Source: Butyrivibrio sp. XPD2006
Lineage (GTDB): Bacteria; Bacillota; Clostridia; Lachnospirales; Lachnospiraceae
Length of the DNA: 64,000 nt
Direction of reading: 5' to 3'
Assembly (NCBI RefSeq): GCF_000420865.1
Contig: NZ_ATVT01000013.1
Coordinates: 50,334-114,333, forward strand
Position 1 is the stretch's first letter, and the number at the start of each line of letters is the position of its first letter. The position numbers and the translations under genes were made by a program. Positions 7,756 through 17,971 of the stretch are shown here, in pieces. Below the pieces are notes generated by a model. The model had not been told where the DNA came from and made no database searches. It saw only the letters and a program-made list of their open reading frames with translations.

Positions 7756-8946
7756 ATGGATAAATTTATTTTCACATCCGAGTCAGTAACAGAGGGACAT
7801 CCCGACAAAATTTGCGATAACATTTCAGACGCAATCCTTGATGCCTGCATGGCACAGGATCCTATGAGCCGTGTTGCCTGCGAGACAACAGCATGCACAG
7901 GTTTCGTTCTCATCACAGGTGAGATCACAACAAAGGCAGTAGTTGACTATGCTAAGATCGCAAGAGAGACAGTTTGCGAGATCGGTTATGATTCTTCAGA
8001 GAAGGGTTTTGATGGCAACACATGTGCAGTGCTTGTAGCACTTGATCAGCAGTCAGCTGATATCGCTATGGGTGTTGACAAGGCTCTTGAGGCAAGAGAG
8101 AACCAGATGACAGATGAGCAGATCGAGGCTATCGGTGCCGGCGATCAGGGTATGATGTTTGGTTATGCTACAAACGAGACAGAGGAGTACATGCCTTACG
8201 CAATCAGCCTTGCTCACAAGCTCACAAAGAGACTTACAGACGTTCGTAAGAACGGAACACTTCCTTACCTTCGTGCTGATGGTAAGAGCCAGGTTTCAGT
8301 TGAGTACGATGAGAACGGCAAGGTTAAGAGACTTGAGGCCATCGTTATCTCAACTCAGCATGATGAGAAGGTTACACAGGAGCAGATCCACGAGGACATC
8401 AGAAAGCACGTAATCGATCCTATCGTTGATGCTGCACTCGTTGATGCTAATACCAAGATCTACATCAATCCTACAGGACGTTTCGTAATCGGTGGACCTC
8501 AGGGTGATGCCGGACTTACAGGACGTAAGATCATCGTTGATACTTACGGCGGAGCAGCTCGTCACGGCGGCGGAGCTTTCTCAGGTAAGGACTGCACCAA
8601 GGTTGACCGTTCAGGTGCTTACGCAGCAAGATATGTTGCCAAGAACATCGTAGCAGCAGGACTTGCAGACAAGGCTGAGATCCAGCTTTCATATGCAATC
8701 GGTGTAGCACAGCCTACATCAATTCTTGTAGATACATTCGGAACAGGTAAGGTTTCTGATGAGAAGCTTACAGAGGCAGTTCGTAAGGTATTCGATCTTC
8801 GTCCTGCAGGAATCATCAAGATGCTCGACCTTCGTCGTCCTATCTACAAGCAGACAGCAGCATACGGTCACTTCGGCCGCAACGACCTCAACCTCCCTTG
8901 GGAGAAGCTTGATAAGGTTGAAGAGCTTAAGGCAGCCGTTCAGTAA
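7756..8946 (+). CDS. metK: S-adenosylmethionine synthetase
   Basis: MetK makes SAM from methionine and ATP in the cytoplasm. The 396-residue length is normal for the family. Visible motifs are [13 protein letters not shown] at the N-terminus (methionine/ATP site), [12 protein letters not shown] near 118, and the glycine-rich [15 protein letters not shown] near 260 (phosphate and metal binding). ATG 7756 has GAAAGGAA about eight bases upstream; an in-frame start further up (7663) lies inside the terminator hairpin and would add 31 residues unlike the family. Expression is under the SAM-I riboswitch. It converges on dnaE, with a shared terminator between them. Confidence 0.98.
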   Translation: MDKFIFTSESVTEGHPDKICDNISDAILDACMAQDPMSRVACETTACTGFVLITGEITTKAVVDYAKIARETVCEIGYDSSEKGFDGNTCAVLVALDQQSADIAMGVDKALEARENQMTDEQIEAIGAGDQGMMFGYATNETEEYMPYAISLAHKLTKRLTDVRKNGTLPYLRADGKSQVSVEYDENGKVKRLEAIVISTQHDEKVTQEQIHEDIRKHVIDPIVDAALVDANTKIYINPTGRFVIGGPQGDAGLTGRKIIVDTYGGAARHGGGAFSGKDCTKVDRSGAYAARYVAKNIVAAGLADKAEIQLSYAIGVAQPTSILVDTFGTGKVSDEKLTEAVRKVFDLRPAGIIKMLDLRRPIYKQTAAYGHFGRNDLNLPWEKLDKVEELKAAVQ

Positions 8947-8987
8947 TCTGATCCGGCAAAAGACCTTTAGGAACAATCTAAATAATC

Positions 8988-9025
8988 AAAATGGAGACCA
9001 CTGTATTAAGTGGCCTCCATTTTTT
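8988..9025 (+). terminator. Terminator between metK and dnaE
   Basis: AAAATGGAG..CACT pairs with AGTG..CTCCATTTTTT. The T tract runs into the dnaE stop codon (9024-9026). The A-rich left flank means it can also serve dnaE on the other strand. Confidence 0.85.
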
Positions 9026-12000
9026 ATTGCACCTTAATGTTTTCTGAGCCGAATGCACTGCCCAGTGCATCTATCAAAAGCTTGTCCGCCTTGACCGTAT
9101 TGGCTCTGCCGTATTTTTTCACCTGTTTGGTGCCGGTCAGGAATACAGCAACCTCGTCGTTTCCGTCGCTTCCCGCGATTATCTCGTCTATCTTTCCGGC
9201 TGCCTGCTGATAGCTTTCCATATCAGCAAATCTGATCCAGACGGTCTTTGGAACTTCGTCAAAAGAGATGATCTTGTCCGCGATGAGCTTGGCATCTCTT
9301 TCATCTTCCACAGATACACGGCCTTCGATGAATACCTTGGCATCCTCGTTCAGTCTTGGAGCGTTAGCTTCATAGGCTTTGGGGAAGACGATGACCTCCG
9401 TTGCGCCTACCATATCTTCAAGAGTGATAAAGGCCATAACCTGGTCATTTTTGGTGTACTTGATTTTCTTCTCTGCGATCAGTCCGCCGATGGTAGCTCT
9501 TGCCCCATCGTGAACTGCCGGAACTCCGGTCTCTTCGTCGAGATAGAAATCTGTAGTGGTATTGGTTATCTTTTTGCGCCACATGTCGGCGTATTCCTCA
9601 AGGGGATGTCCGCTGACATAAAAGCCGAGAACTTCTTTTTCAAATTCAAGCATCAGCTCTTTGTCGAACTCGCCTACATCCGGCATCGGTATCTGATACT
9701 GACTCTTGTTCTCTTCGCCTGCGATGTCAAAGAGCGACATCTGTCCTGCCATTGAGTTCTTGCCTGAGTTGTGGAGCTTGTCCATTATCTGGCCGTAGAT
9801 GTGCATCTTCTGTTTACGAGTGCCCGGGAAGCAGTCCAGAGCTCCGGCCTTGATGAAGTTCTCCACGGCGCGCTTGTTCACATCGGTATCGGAAGAATCC
9901 ATTCTGGTCAGGAAGTCGTTGAGGTCCTTGAAGGGACCGCGGGCATTACGCTCTTTTACAATAGCATGAATGACGGGCCTTCCTACGCCTTTGATAGCAG
10001 TCAGCGCGTAGAGGATAGCTTTCTTCCTGCCCGGAGCACAGGTCACAACAGCGCCCGGGATCTGCTTGTCGCCCTCGGAAGCGTCAACTTCCGCCACGGA
10101 GAATCCGTCATAGCCCTGGTTGATATCAGGTGGTAAAAGAGATATATGCATATTTCTGCAGCTCATGATATAGCCGGAAACTTTGCCGGGGTTATCGATG
10201 ACAGAAGTCATGAGAGCTGCCATGAACTCAACGGGGTAGTAGTATTTAAGCCATGCTGTCTGAAGAGCAACAACTGCGTAGCAGGCAGCGTGGGACTTGT
10301 TGAAGGCATACTTGGCGAAATCCATCATGGAGTCGTAGATGCTGTTGGCGACATCTGCAGGAATTCCCTTGGATGCGCAACCGGGAACACCTTCAGCCGC
10401 GTTACCGTTTACGAAGTTCTCCCTTTCGACCTCCATTACATGCTGCTTTTTCTTACTCATGGCACGGCGAACCAGGTCCGCACGACCAAGCGTATATCCA
10501 CCCAGCTGTTGAACGATCTGCATAACCTGCTCCTGGTAGACAATGCAGCCGTAGGTGGGCTTTAAGATTGGCTCCAGTTCGGGAGCAGCGTAGCTGATGG
10601 CGCCGGCATCATTTTTGCCTGCGATATATTTGGGGATAAAGTCCATCGGGCCCGGACGATAAAGCGAAACTCCGGCGATGATATCCTCAAGAGACTGAGG
10701 CTTAAGCTCTTTCATGAAAGACTGCATTCCCGCAGACTCCAGCTGGAATACGCCGTCGCAGTGTCCTGAACCTATGGAAGCCAGAACAGCCGGATCGTTG
10801 TAGTCAATCTCATCTATATTAATGTAATTGGCATCGCCGGGCCTCGCCCCCAAAGATCTGTTGGCGAAGTTCGTGGCGTCTTTTATAACCGTCAGTGTGC
10901 GAAGCCCCAGGAAGTCCATCTTAAGAAGACCGAGTTCTTCGATGGTAGTCATGGTGAACTGTGTAGTTATGTTTCCTTCTGCCGAGCGCGACAAAGGAAC
11001 CAGGTCCTCGGCAGGAGCCTGACAGATAACTACTCCGGCAGCATGGATTGATGTGTGCCTCGGGAGGCCTTCAAGCTTCTTGCACATGTCGATGAGCTTG
11101 TGCACTGTCGGGTCAGACTCGTACTGGGTGCGCAGCTCGGGGTTCATCTTAAGAGCAAGATCCAGAGTGATGTTCAGTTCGTTTGGTATCATCTTGGAAA
11201 TCTGGTCGCCAAAGCTGTAAGGCAGATCCATGACTCTGGCAACGTCTCTGATAACACCCTTGGCAGCAAGGGTACCGAAGGTGATGATCTGTACAACCTT
11301 GTCTGCACCGTATTTCTCGGTTACATAATCAATAACATCCTGTCTGCGCTCGTACTCGAAATCCACGTCGATATCGGGCATGGATACACGCTCGGGATTG
11401 AGGAATCTCTCAAAGAGCAGATCGTACTTGATGGGATCGATGTTGGTTATGTGCATGCAGTAGGAGACGATACTTCCGGCAGCAGAGCCTCTTCCGGGAC
11501 CTACAGCGATTCCGTTCTCTCTGCAGTAGTTGATGTAGTCCCATACTATAAGGAAGTAATCGACATAACCCATGCGGCTGATGACACCCAGCTCGTAGTC
11601 CAGGCGCTCTTTTAACCGGCCGTCATCATCGGGATATCTTTCATGCAGACCATCAAGACAGAGCTTGTTGAGGTAGGTCCAGGAGTCATACCCTTCAGGA
11701 ACCTCGTAGTGAGGGAGCTTGGTGACGCCGAACTCAATCTCGACATGACATCTGTCTGCGATCTTCTGCGTATTATCAATGGCTTCAAGAGCATATGGGA
11801 AAAGAGCTCTCATCTCCTCTTCACTCTTGACGTAGTACTGACCGCCTTCATAGCGCATGCGGTCTTCATCTGAAACCTTTTTGCCGGTCTGGATGCAAAG
11901 GAGCAGGTCATGTGCCTCGGCGTCCTCGGCGTAGGTGTAGTGACAGTCGTTGGTGGCTACCAGCGGGATATCAAGCTGCTGGGACAGTGCGAGCAGGACA

Positions 12001-12563
12001 TTGTTTACCTGACGCTGTTCGGGGATCCCGTGGTCCTGGAGCTCCAAAAAGAAATTGCCGTGTCCGAAGATGTTATCAAGCCTTATGGCTGCTTCCTTGG
12101 CTTTTTCCGGAGTTCCCTTCAGAATATTCCTTGGGATCTCGCCGGCAAGACAGGCGGACAGAGCGATAATTCCCTCGTGGTACTGCTCGAGGATCTCCAT
12201 ATCAACACGCGGCTTATAATAGTAACCTTCAGTAAAACCGCGGCTTACGATGTGGGAGAGGTTGGCATATCCAACATTGTTCTCGGCCAGAAGTACCAGG
12301 TGATAATACCTGTCGTCGCTGACTGAAGTCTCCTTATCAAAGCGCGAACCGGGGGCGACATAAACCTCACATCCAAGAATCGGGTTTATCCCCGCATCCT
12401 TGCATGCCTTGTAATAGTCTATTACTCCGTACATAACGCCATGGTCGGTGATGGCTCCGGCGTTCATGCCAAGATCCTTAAGGCGCTTCACATATTCTTT
12501 TATCTTATTGGAACCGTCCAAAAGAGAGTATTCCGTGTGGACGTGCAGATGCGTAAATGACAT
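9024..12563 (-). CDS. dnaE: DNA polymerase III alpha subunit, DnaE type
   Basis: This is a replicative polymerase subunit of the DnaE class (Firmicutes also carry PolC). The product has 1179 residues: PHP domain at the N-terminus (HLHVHTEYSLLDGS), palm with the catalytic PDIDVDFEYERR near residue 396 and KMDFLGLRTL near 549, helix-hairpin-helix region, and an OB-fold near 1030 (ATIGGLIAEKKIKYTKN). ATG 12563 has GGGGGAG seven bases upstream and opens with the conserved PHP block; the 33 extra codons upstream are hydrophobic and unlike the family. It is transcribed away from pfkA, toward metK. Confidence 0.97.
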   Translation of the reverse strand: MSFTHLHVHTEYSLLDGSNKIKEYVKRLKDLGMNAGAITDHGVMYGVIDYYKACKDAGINPILGCEVYVAPGSRFDKETSVSDDRYYHLVLLAENNVGYANLSHIVSRGFTEGYYYKPRVDMEILEQYHEGIIALSACLAGEIPRNILKGTPEKAKEAAIRLDNIFGHGNFFLELQDHGIPEQRQVNNVLLALSQQLDIPLVATNDCHYTYAEDAEAHDLLLCIQTGKKVSDEDRMRYEGGQYYVKSEEEMRALFPYALEAIDNTQKIADRCHVEIEFGVTKLPHYEVPEGYDSWTYLNKLCLDGLHERYPDDDGRLKERLDYELGVISRMGYVDYFLIVWDYINYCRENGIAVGPGRGSAAGSIVSYCMHITNIDPIKYDLLFERFLNPERVSMPDIDVDFEYERRQDVIDYVTEKYGADKVVQIITFGTLAAKGVIRDVARVMDLPYSFGDQISKMIPNELNITLDLALKMNPELRTQYESDPTVHKLIDMCKKLEGLPRHTSIHAAGVVICQAPAEDLVPLSRSAEGNITTQFTMTTIEELGLLKMDFLGLRTLTVIKDATNFANRSLGARPGDANYINIDEIDYNDPAVLASIGSGHCDGVFQLESAGMQSFMKELKPQSLEDIIAGVSLYRPGPMDFIPKYIAGKNDAGAISYAAPELEPILKPTYGCIVYQEQVMQIVQQLGGYTLGRADLVRRAMSKKKQHVMEVERENFVNGNAAEGVPGCASKGIPADVANSIYDSMMDFAKYAFNKSHAACYAVVALQTAWLKYYYPVEFMAALMTSVIDNPGKVSGYIMSCRNMHISLLPPDINQGYDGFSVAEVDASEGDKQIPGAVVTCAPGRKKAILYALTAIKGVGRPVIHAIVKERNARGPFKDLNDFLTRMDSSDTDVNKRAVENFIKAGALDCFPGTRKQKMHIYGQIMDKLHNSGKNSMAGQMSLFDIAGEENKSQYQIPMPDVGEFDKELMLEFEKEVLGFYVSGHPLEEYADMWRKKITNTTTDFYLDEETGVPAVHDGARATIGGLIAEKKIKYTKNDQVMAFITLEDMVGATEVIVFPKAYEANAPRLNEDAKVFIEGRVSVEDERDAKLIADKIISFDEVPKTVWIRFADMESYQQAAGKIDEIIAGSDGNDEVAVFLTGTKQVKKYGRANTVKADKLLIDALGSAFGSENIKVQ

Positions 12564-12672
12564 TGTATATCTCCCCCAAAATGATAGAGAAATTATAACA
12601 TTTTCTGCACAAAATGTTAAAATAAAGTAAATCGGAAACATTTCCATTGCAGAATTTATCACGCTGCGGTAG

Positions 12673-12678
12673 TATAAT
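12673..12678 (+). promoter_or_regulatory. -10 element upstream of pfkA
   Basis: A perfect TATAAT lies 65 bases before the pfkA start in the dnaE/pfkA divergent gap. The nearest -35-like sequence (TTGCAG, 12647-12652) is 20 bases away, which is too far, so only the -10 is called. Confidence 0.45.
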
Positions 12679-12742
12679 AGATTAGGAAATGTTAATAAAG
12701 TAACGAAACAGTTAATTTAGAGGAAATACAGAGGATACTAAT

Positions 12743-13711
12743 ATGGCTAAGCAGATCAAGACTATCGGTGTACTTACAAGCGGTGGCGACGCACCGGGAA
12801 TGAACGCAGCGATTCGTGCGGTTGTTCGTAAGTCTCTCGCAAACGGACTTAAGGTTGTCGGAATCAAGAAGGGCTACCAGGGTCTTTTAAATGAAGAGAT
12901 CATTGAGATGGACAGACGTAGCGTTTCAGATATCATCCAGAGAGGTGGTACAATTCTTGGAACAGCTCGTTGCATGGAGTTCACAACACCTGAGGGCCAG
13001 GCTAAGGGCGCAGAAATCTGCCGCAAGCACGGCATTGACGGAATGGTAGTTATCGGAGGAGACGGATCTTACCGCGGAGCTCAGAAGCTTTCAGCGCAGG
13101 GCATCAATACAGTAGGTATTCCCGGAACCATCGACCTTGATATCGCTTGCACAGATTATACAATCGGATTTGACACAGCTATCAACACAGCTATGGATGC
13201 TATTGATAAGATCCGTGATACATCATCATCACACGAGAGAGTTTCAATCGTTGAGGTTATGGGACGTCATGCAGGATATATCGCACTGTGGTGCTCAATC
13301 GCCAACGGCGCTGATGACATCCTTCTCCCTGAGAAGTATGACTACAACGAGCAGAGGATTATCGATAACATCATCGACAACCGTAAGAAAGGTAAGACTC
13401 ACCACATCATCGTTAATGCAGAGGGTATCGGCCATTCAACATCAATGGCACGTCGTATCGAGGCTGCTACAGGACTTGAGACAAGAGCTTCAATCCTTGG
13501 TTACATGCAGCGTGGTGGTAGCCCGACATGTAAGGACCGTGTATATGCTTCAATGATGGGATGCTACGCAGCAGATATCCTTGCAGCAGGCAAGACCAAC
13601 AGAGTAGTAGGATACAGAAACGGACAGTTTGTTGATTACGATATCGATGAGGCTCTTGCAATGACCAAGAACATCAACGAGTACATGTACGAGATCGCAA
13701 GAACAATCTGA
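12743..13711 (+). CDS. pfkA: ATP-dependent 6-phosphofructokinase
   Basis: The enzyme phosphorylates fructose 6-phosphate in glycolysis. At 322 residues it is the typical prokaryotic length. Motifs: GVLTSGGDAPGMNAAIRAV at the N-terminus, GGDGSYRGA near 105 (Gly pattern of ATP rather than PPi enzymes), GIPGTIDLD near 125-133, and VEVMGRHAGY near 170. The usual TIDND catalytic loop reads TIDLD; both aspartates remain. GAGG lies eight bases before ATG 12743. It diverges from dnaE and is followed by a strong terminator. Confidence 0.97.
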   Translation: MAKQIKTIGVLTSGGDAPGMNAAIRAVVRKSLANGLKVVGIKKGYQGLLNEEIIEMDRRSVSDIIQRGGTILGTARCMEFTTPEGQAKGAEICRKHGIDGMVVIGGDGSYRGAQKLSAQGINTVGIPGTIDLDIACTDYTIGFDTAINTAMDAIDKIRDTSSSHERVSIVEVMGRHAGYIALWCSIANGADDILLPEKYDYNEQRIIDNIIDNRKKGKTHHIIVNAEGIGHSTSMARRIEAATGLETRASILGYMQRGGSPTCKDRVYASMMGCYAADILAAGKTNRVVGYRNGQFVDYDIDEALAMTKNINEYMYEIARTI

Positions 13712-13727
13712 TATAAACTGAAACTTA

Positions 13728-13777
13728 AGTGGACTTTTTTGTGTTTGTGTAGGACAAAACAAAAAAGTCCACTTTTT
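13728..13777 (+). terminator. Rho-independent terminator after pfkA
   Basis: AGTGGACTTTTTTGT pairs with ACAAAAAAGTCCACT, followed by TTTTT. It ends about 30 bases before the next gene's start codon. Confidence 0.9.
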
Positions 13778-13792
13778 CTATTTGTGCGCATC

Positions 13793-13808
13793 TGCTAAAA
13801 TCTGCTTA
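13793..13808 (+). promoter_or_regulatory. Extended -10 promoter; possible leaderless start
   Basis: TGC followed by TAAAAT (13796-13801) is an extended -10. The expected transcription start six bases on is A13808, the first base of the sensor gene's ATG. No ribosome binding site precedes that ATG and no clear -35 is seen. Confidence 0.4.
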
Positions 13809-14893
13809 TGAAAAATCAAAACGAAGTCAGTTACGAGAAAAAAATAGTAAGGCAGTACCTGCTGCTTATTTTGACCCTTGTATTCATGCTTGTTACCCTG
13901 GTTGCAGGAAGTCTGTTTTTTAAATTCTACAGATCAGACCTGGTTTCTCAGGCAGAATCCAATGTTTATGATAAGTATTTTGTCATGATAACCGACAACT
14001 ACAAATCGGATTTCTGGCAGTCTGTATACAAGGGAGCTTTTGAGAAAGCCAAGGAGAGCAATATCTATGTGGATCTGTTCGGAGAGCAGTTCAATAAGGA
14101 CTACTCGGTGGAGGAACTCATGGAGATTGCCATTGCGTCCAAGGTTGACGGCATCATAGTTTACGCCAATGAGACCCTTGAGATGTCGAGAGTGATCAAC
14201 AAGGCTGTGGATGCCGGGATACCGGTGGTGACTCTTTACGGAGACTGTACCAGATCTGACAGGCTCAGCTTTATCGGTGTCGGCAGCTATAGTATAGGAA
14301 AGGTTTATGGTGGTCAGATCATCGATATCATCAAGGAAAAGAGACGTGAGGAGCTCATCGAATCAGAGACCATAGAAGATCGAAGCCAGATCAAGATCAC
14401 AGTGCTTGCCAACGCAGACACTCAGGATAGCGGACAGAATATCATCATCTCCAGTATCCAGGACACAATAAATCAGGACAATGTAACGAATTCAGAGTTT
14501 GCAGTTTCTATCGTTACTGTTGACAACACCAACAGTTTCTCCGTTGAGGAGTCGATCAGGGATATCTTTTTGGGTGAAGAGATTCCTGATGTAATAGTGT
14601 GCCTTAATGAGCTCAGCACAGTCTGCACGTATCAGGCTGTGGTTGACTTTAATATGGTAGGAGAAGTGAGCATACTGGGATATTATGATTCTGAGGCCAT
14701 AGTAAGTGCCATCGAAAGAGGCGGTGTCTATGCAACAATATCCATCGATGCAGCCCAGATGGGTGAGTACAGTGTAACAGCTCTGACCGATTATCATGAT
14801 TTCGGAAACATAAGTGAATACTATCTGGCAGACGTAACCCTGATAAATCAGGACAACGTGGAACAGTTCAAGAAGGAGGAAGGCGATGACTAA
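13808..14893 (+). CDS. Membrane-anchored periplasmic-binding-type sugar sensor (XylFII-like)
   Basis: The 361-residue protein has a short cytoplasmic N-terminus, one transmembrane segment (about residues 17-38) and an extracellular type 1 periplasmic-binding fold (about 53-345; FWQSVYKGAFEKAKE, VDGIIVYANE, AGIPVVTLYGD). It has no lipobox, so it stays tethered by its helix. The order sensor, LytS/YesM kinase, YesN regulator, sugar importer is that of the XylFII-LytS-YesN D-xylose system of Clostridium beijerinckii. The likely role is to bind a sugar outside the cell and signal to the adjacent kinase. The ligand is not known from sequence. The kinase gene overlaps it by 8 bp. Confidence 0.75.
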   Translation: MKNQNEVSYEKKIVRQYLLLILTLVFMLVTLVAGSLFFKFYRSDLVSQAESNVYDKYFVMITDNYKSDFWQSVYKGAFEKAKESNIYVDLFGEQFNKDYSVEELMEIAIASKVDGIIVYANETLEMSRVINKAVDAGIPVVTLYGDCTRSDRLSFIGVGSYSIGKVYGGQIIDIIKEKRREELIESETIEDRSQIKITVLANADTQDSGQNIIISSIQDTINQDNVTNSEFAVSIVTVDNTNSFSVEESIRDIFLGEEIPDVIVCLNELSTVCTYQAVVDFNMVGEVSILGYYDSEAIVSAIERGGVYATISIDAAQMGEYSVTALTDYHDFGNISEYYLADVTLINQDNVEQFKKEEGDD

Positions 14894-16373
14894 ATTCCTT
14901 AACCGCCCCCTTCAGTTTAAGATCATCAGTGTCTGCGTCTTTGCCAACCTGATCATATTCCTGGTAAATATCTTTTTGATACTGGGAATCAACAGCATGT
15001 CGCAGGATATGGAGATGGTATATCAGGACAACCTCTCGCTGAACCGCTTGTCCGGGGCTCTTACCAAGGTTCAGGATTCCATGACCGAGTACCTCAGCTC
15101 TAAGACCAGTGAATCTCTGGAGGAATACTACCGTGAGGCTCAGAGCTTTTCGGATCTCACACAGGCACTTGATAATACTGTTACAGATCTGACCTTCAGC
15201 CGCATGGAGCGCAACATCCGCAACATGTCGCAGAACTATCTTGATGAAGTTGCGCAGACCATCGAGGCCAAGCGCGGACGAAACGTTGAGAAATACAGGA
15301 CCTACTACGAGAGCAGTACAAGGCTCTATGAGGATATTGACGAATACATCACCAGTCTTAACATCGAGCTTTTTGCGGTAAACTCAGCAAATTACATGAA
15401 TCTGTTAAAGACCTTCAGGAGATTTGAGATAGTGGGTGTAACCGTCATGACTCTGGTTATGATAGGAAACGTACTTATTATCACAAGCTTTGTGAAGACC
15501 ATGATCATGCCTCTCAAGGATCTGGCTGATTCAGCGGATGAGGTCTCCGAAGGTAACTTCGAGGCCAATCTTCCTCAGGCAGTGTACCACGATGAGGTCG
15601 GCATAGTTATCAATGCCTTCAGCAAGATGGTGGTCAGCATCAAGGATTATATTGAGAAGTTAAAAGAGAGTATGGCCAACGAGAGATACATGCAGGAAAA
15701 AGAGCTTATCATGGAGGCCAATCTTAAGGATGCACAGCTCAAGTATCTTCAGGCTCAGATCAATCCTCACTTCCTCTTTAACACCTTAAATGCCGGCGCA
15801 CAGCTGGCCATGATGGAGGGTGCTGACAGAACCTACGAATATGTTCAGACCGTAGCGGACTTTTTCAGATATAACGTGCAGAGTCAGAAGAGAGATGTTA
15901 CCATCAGAGATGAAGTTACGCTGGTGGACAACTATATCCAGATCCTGAACGTAAGATTTTCCGGAGATATCGGATATGAGAAGCAGGTTGATGAAAGACT
16001 TCTTGACCTTGTAATGCCGAGTATGATCCTGCAGCCTATCGTTGAGAATGCAGTTAACCATGGCATAAGAGAGATGGCAGGAGCAGGGCGCATAACCCTC
16101 AAGGTATACAGAAGGGATGACAGCGTCTGCATCAGTATCAGCGACAACGGCAAGGGCATCAGCCAGGAGACGATCGATCAGCTTCTTACAGGAAGCTTCA
16201 GCCATATCGAGGACAGTTACGACAACAACGGAATCGGTATGGACAACGTAATATCAAGAGTAAGGATCTTTGCAGGCTATGACGATGCCATTGATATCAT
16301 CAGCCATGGCGAGAACAAGGGCTGCGAAGTTGTAATAACACTTCCCATGGGAGGCGAAGAATGTATAGAGTGA
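14886..16373 (+). CDS. YesM/LytS-type sensor histidine kinase
   Basis: The 495-residue kinase has TM1 (about 10-35), a mostly helical extracellular region (36-180), TM2 (about 181-201), HAMP (about 203-255), then a His_kinase (PF06580) region with QINPHFLFNTLN, His295 being the probable phosphorylation site. The ATPase part has QPIVENAVNHG (N box) and DNGKGI. The extracellular part is not a recognised ligand domain, which fits sensing through the anchored binding protein encoded just before. It overlaps its neighbours by 8 and 13 bp, so translation is coupled. Confidence 0.9.
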   Translation: MTKFLNRPLQFKIISVCVFANLIIFLVNIFLILGINSMSQDMEMVYQDNLSLNRLSGALTKVQDSMTEYLSSKTSESLEEYYREAQSFSDLTQALDNTVTDLTFSRMERNIRNMSQNYLDEVAQTIEAKRGRNVEKYRTYYESSTRLYEDIDEYITSLNIELFAVNSANYMNLLKTFRRFEIVGVTVMTLVMIGNVLIITSFVKTMIMPLKDLADSADEVSEGNFEANLPQAVYHDEVGIVINAFSKMVVSIKDYIEKLKESMANERYMQEKELIMEANLKDAQLKYLQAQINPHFLFNTLNAGAQLAMMEGADRTYEYVQTVADFFRYNVQSQKRDVTIRDEVTLVDNYIQILNVRFSGDIGYEKQVDERLLDLVMPSMILQPIVENAVNHGIREMAGAGRITLKVYRRDDSVCISISDNGKGISQETIDQLLTGSFSHIEDSYDNNGIGMDNVISRVRIFAGYDDAIDIISHGENKGCEVVITLPMGGEECIE

Positions 16374-17971
16374 TGGTTTGTGATGACGAGGGTATCGTTA
16401 TCGATTCCATGAAATTCATAATAGAAAAAGAGTTCGGAAACACCTGTGAGGTTGCCTGCGCCAAGAGCGGAAGAAGCGTGATCGAGCTGGCAGAGAACTT
16501 CAGACCCGACATAGCAGTGATTGACATTCATATGCCCGGTATCAACGGTATAGATGCCATCAAGGAGATGAAGGTCTTTTGCCCAAACACAGTGTTCATC
16601 GTAATGAGCGCCTATGACAAGTTCGATTATGCTAAGGAGGCCATCGCCCTGGGAGTTATGGAGTACATAACCAAACCCATGGAGAAGATGAAGGTTGTGT
16701 CCGTGCTCAAAAGAGCTATGGCTCAGATTGACGGCGACAGAGAAAAGCGCAGCAACGATCTTCTTATAAAAGAGAAGCTTGAGACCGTTGAGCCTATCAT
16801 CGAAAACGGACTTATATACGACATTCTTCTGCAGGAGCACTTCGAGGAGGATATTGAGAGCTACAGGACAATCCTCGGCATAACAGAGAACTACGGATAT
16901 ATGCTGGCTCTTGTCTGCGGTGATTCCCAGGTGGGCAACCGTATGACCAATGCTGTCGGCAGTTCTGTCAGGATTTCCGGCCGCTACCACGAGATTCGGG
17001 AGGGAGTGAAATCTCTTTTCAAAGCCAAGGTCGGAAACGTAATGGCCAACAAGATTGCCGTTCTCATACCGTGTGAAGAGCCCAAGCTTGAATACAATGA
17101 GAGAACCGAACTCATTGACAGGGCGAGGGAGCTTGCAAGATACCTTCGCAAAAAGACCGATATCAGCTTCAGAATCGGTATTGGCGGAGTTAAGCCTCTT
17201 AGAGAACTTGGGGATTCCTACAGAGAAGCGCTGAATGCGCTTATTGCTACGACAGGTTCTGTTGCCCATGTGGATGACCTTGTAATAAACTGCGACTACG
17301 AGGAGGATTATCCCAAGAGCATGGAGAAGCCTCTTTTCGAAGCCATTTCCAAGGGCGATCTCAATGAAGCTCGTGTAATGACTGAGAAGTACGCAGGCTG
17401 GATGTGCCAGAGAGCTATGGACGGAGATCTGATGTCCATGAGGCTCAAGGCGCTGGAGTTTGCGCTTTACGCTGAGCATCTTGCTTATCAGAACGGTGGT
17501 CAGACCTATCATTATTCAGGGAGAAAAGACTATCTTCCTCAGATCATGGAGCTTCAGACACCGGACGATATAAGGGACTGGTTCACCGACAAGGTGATGA
17601 ATGCCTGCAGAAACGTTGTGAGCAAGCGCCAGGAGAGAAGCGGAGATATTATAAAGACTGCACGTAAGTACATTGAGGATCATTTCGACAAAGATATTTC
17701 ACTTGACGATGTATCAAGGGTGGTAAATATCTCGCCCTATTATTTCAGCAAGGTCTTCAAGGAAGAGTGCGGACTTAATTTCATAGAATACCTGACCAAC
17801 ATCAGGATCGATAAGGCAAAAGAGCTGTTGGAAAACAGCAGTCTGTCAATCAAGGAGATCTGTGTTTCCTGTGGTTATACGGATCCCAACTATTTCAGCA
17901 GGAGTTTTAAAAAGAACGTGGGGGTAACTCCTACTGAGTACAAGGAGAAGTTGTATGAACAAAAGGGTTAA
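16361..17971 (+). CDS. YesN-type response regulator with AraC DNA-binding domain
   Basis: The 536-residue regulator has an N-terminal receiver domain (CDDEG acidic pocket, Asp55 in AVIDIHMPG as phosphoacceptor, MSAYDKFDYA and the YITKP lysine), a long middle region, and two AraC-type helix-turn-helices at the C-terminus (IEDHFDKDISLDDVSRVVNI; CGYTDPNYFSRSFKK). It pairs with the YesM-type kinase upstream, sharing 13 bp. Probable targets are the downstream binding protein and importer genes, by analogy with XylFII-LytS-YesN. The next gene overlaps it by 17 bp. Confidence 0.9.
   Translation: MYRVMVCDDEGIVIDSMKFIIEKEFGNTCEVACAKSGRSVIELAENFRPDIAVIDIHMPGINGIDAIKEMKVFCPNTVFIVMSAYDKFDYAKEAIALGVMEYITKPMEKMKVVSVLKRAMAQIDGDREKRSNDLLIKEKLETVEPIIENGLIYDILLQEHFEEDIESYRTILGITENYGYMLALVCGDSQVGNRMTNAVGSSVRISGRYHEIREGVKSLFKAKVGNVMANKIAVLIPCEEPKLEYNERTELIDRARELARYLRKKTDISFRIGIGGVKPLRELGDSYREALNALIATTGSVAHVDDLVINCDYEEDYPKSMEKPLFEAISKGDLNEARVMTEKYAGWMCQRAMDGDLMSMRLKALEFALYAEHLAYQNGGQTYHYSGRKDYLPQIMELQTPDDIRDWFTDKVMNACRNVVSKRQERSGDIIKTARKYIEDHFDKDISLDDVSRVVNISPYYFSKVFKEECGLNFIEYLTNIRIDKAKELLENSSLSIKEICVSCGYTDPNYFSRSFKKNVGVTPTEYKEKLYEQKG

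Noticed and set aside
16277..17512. 411-codon minus-strand open frame
   Set aside because: Long shadow of the YesN-type regulator gene caused by codon bias; composition is unlike a real protein and it has no ribosome site.
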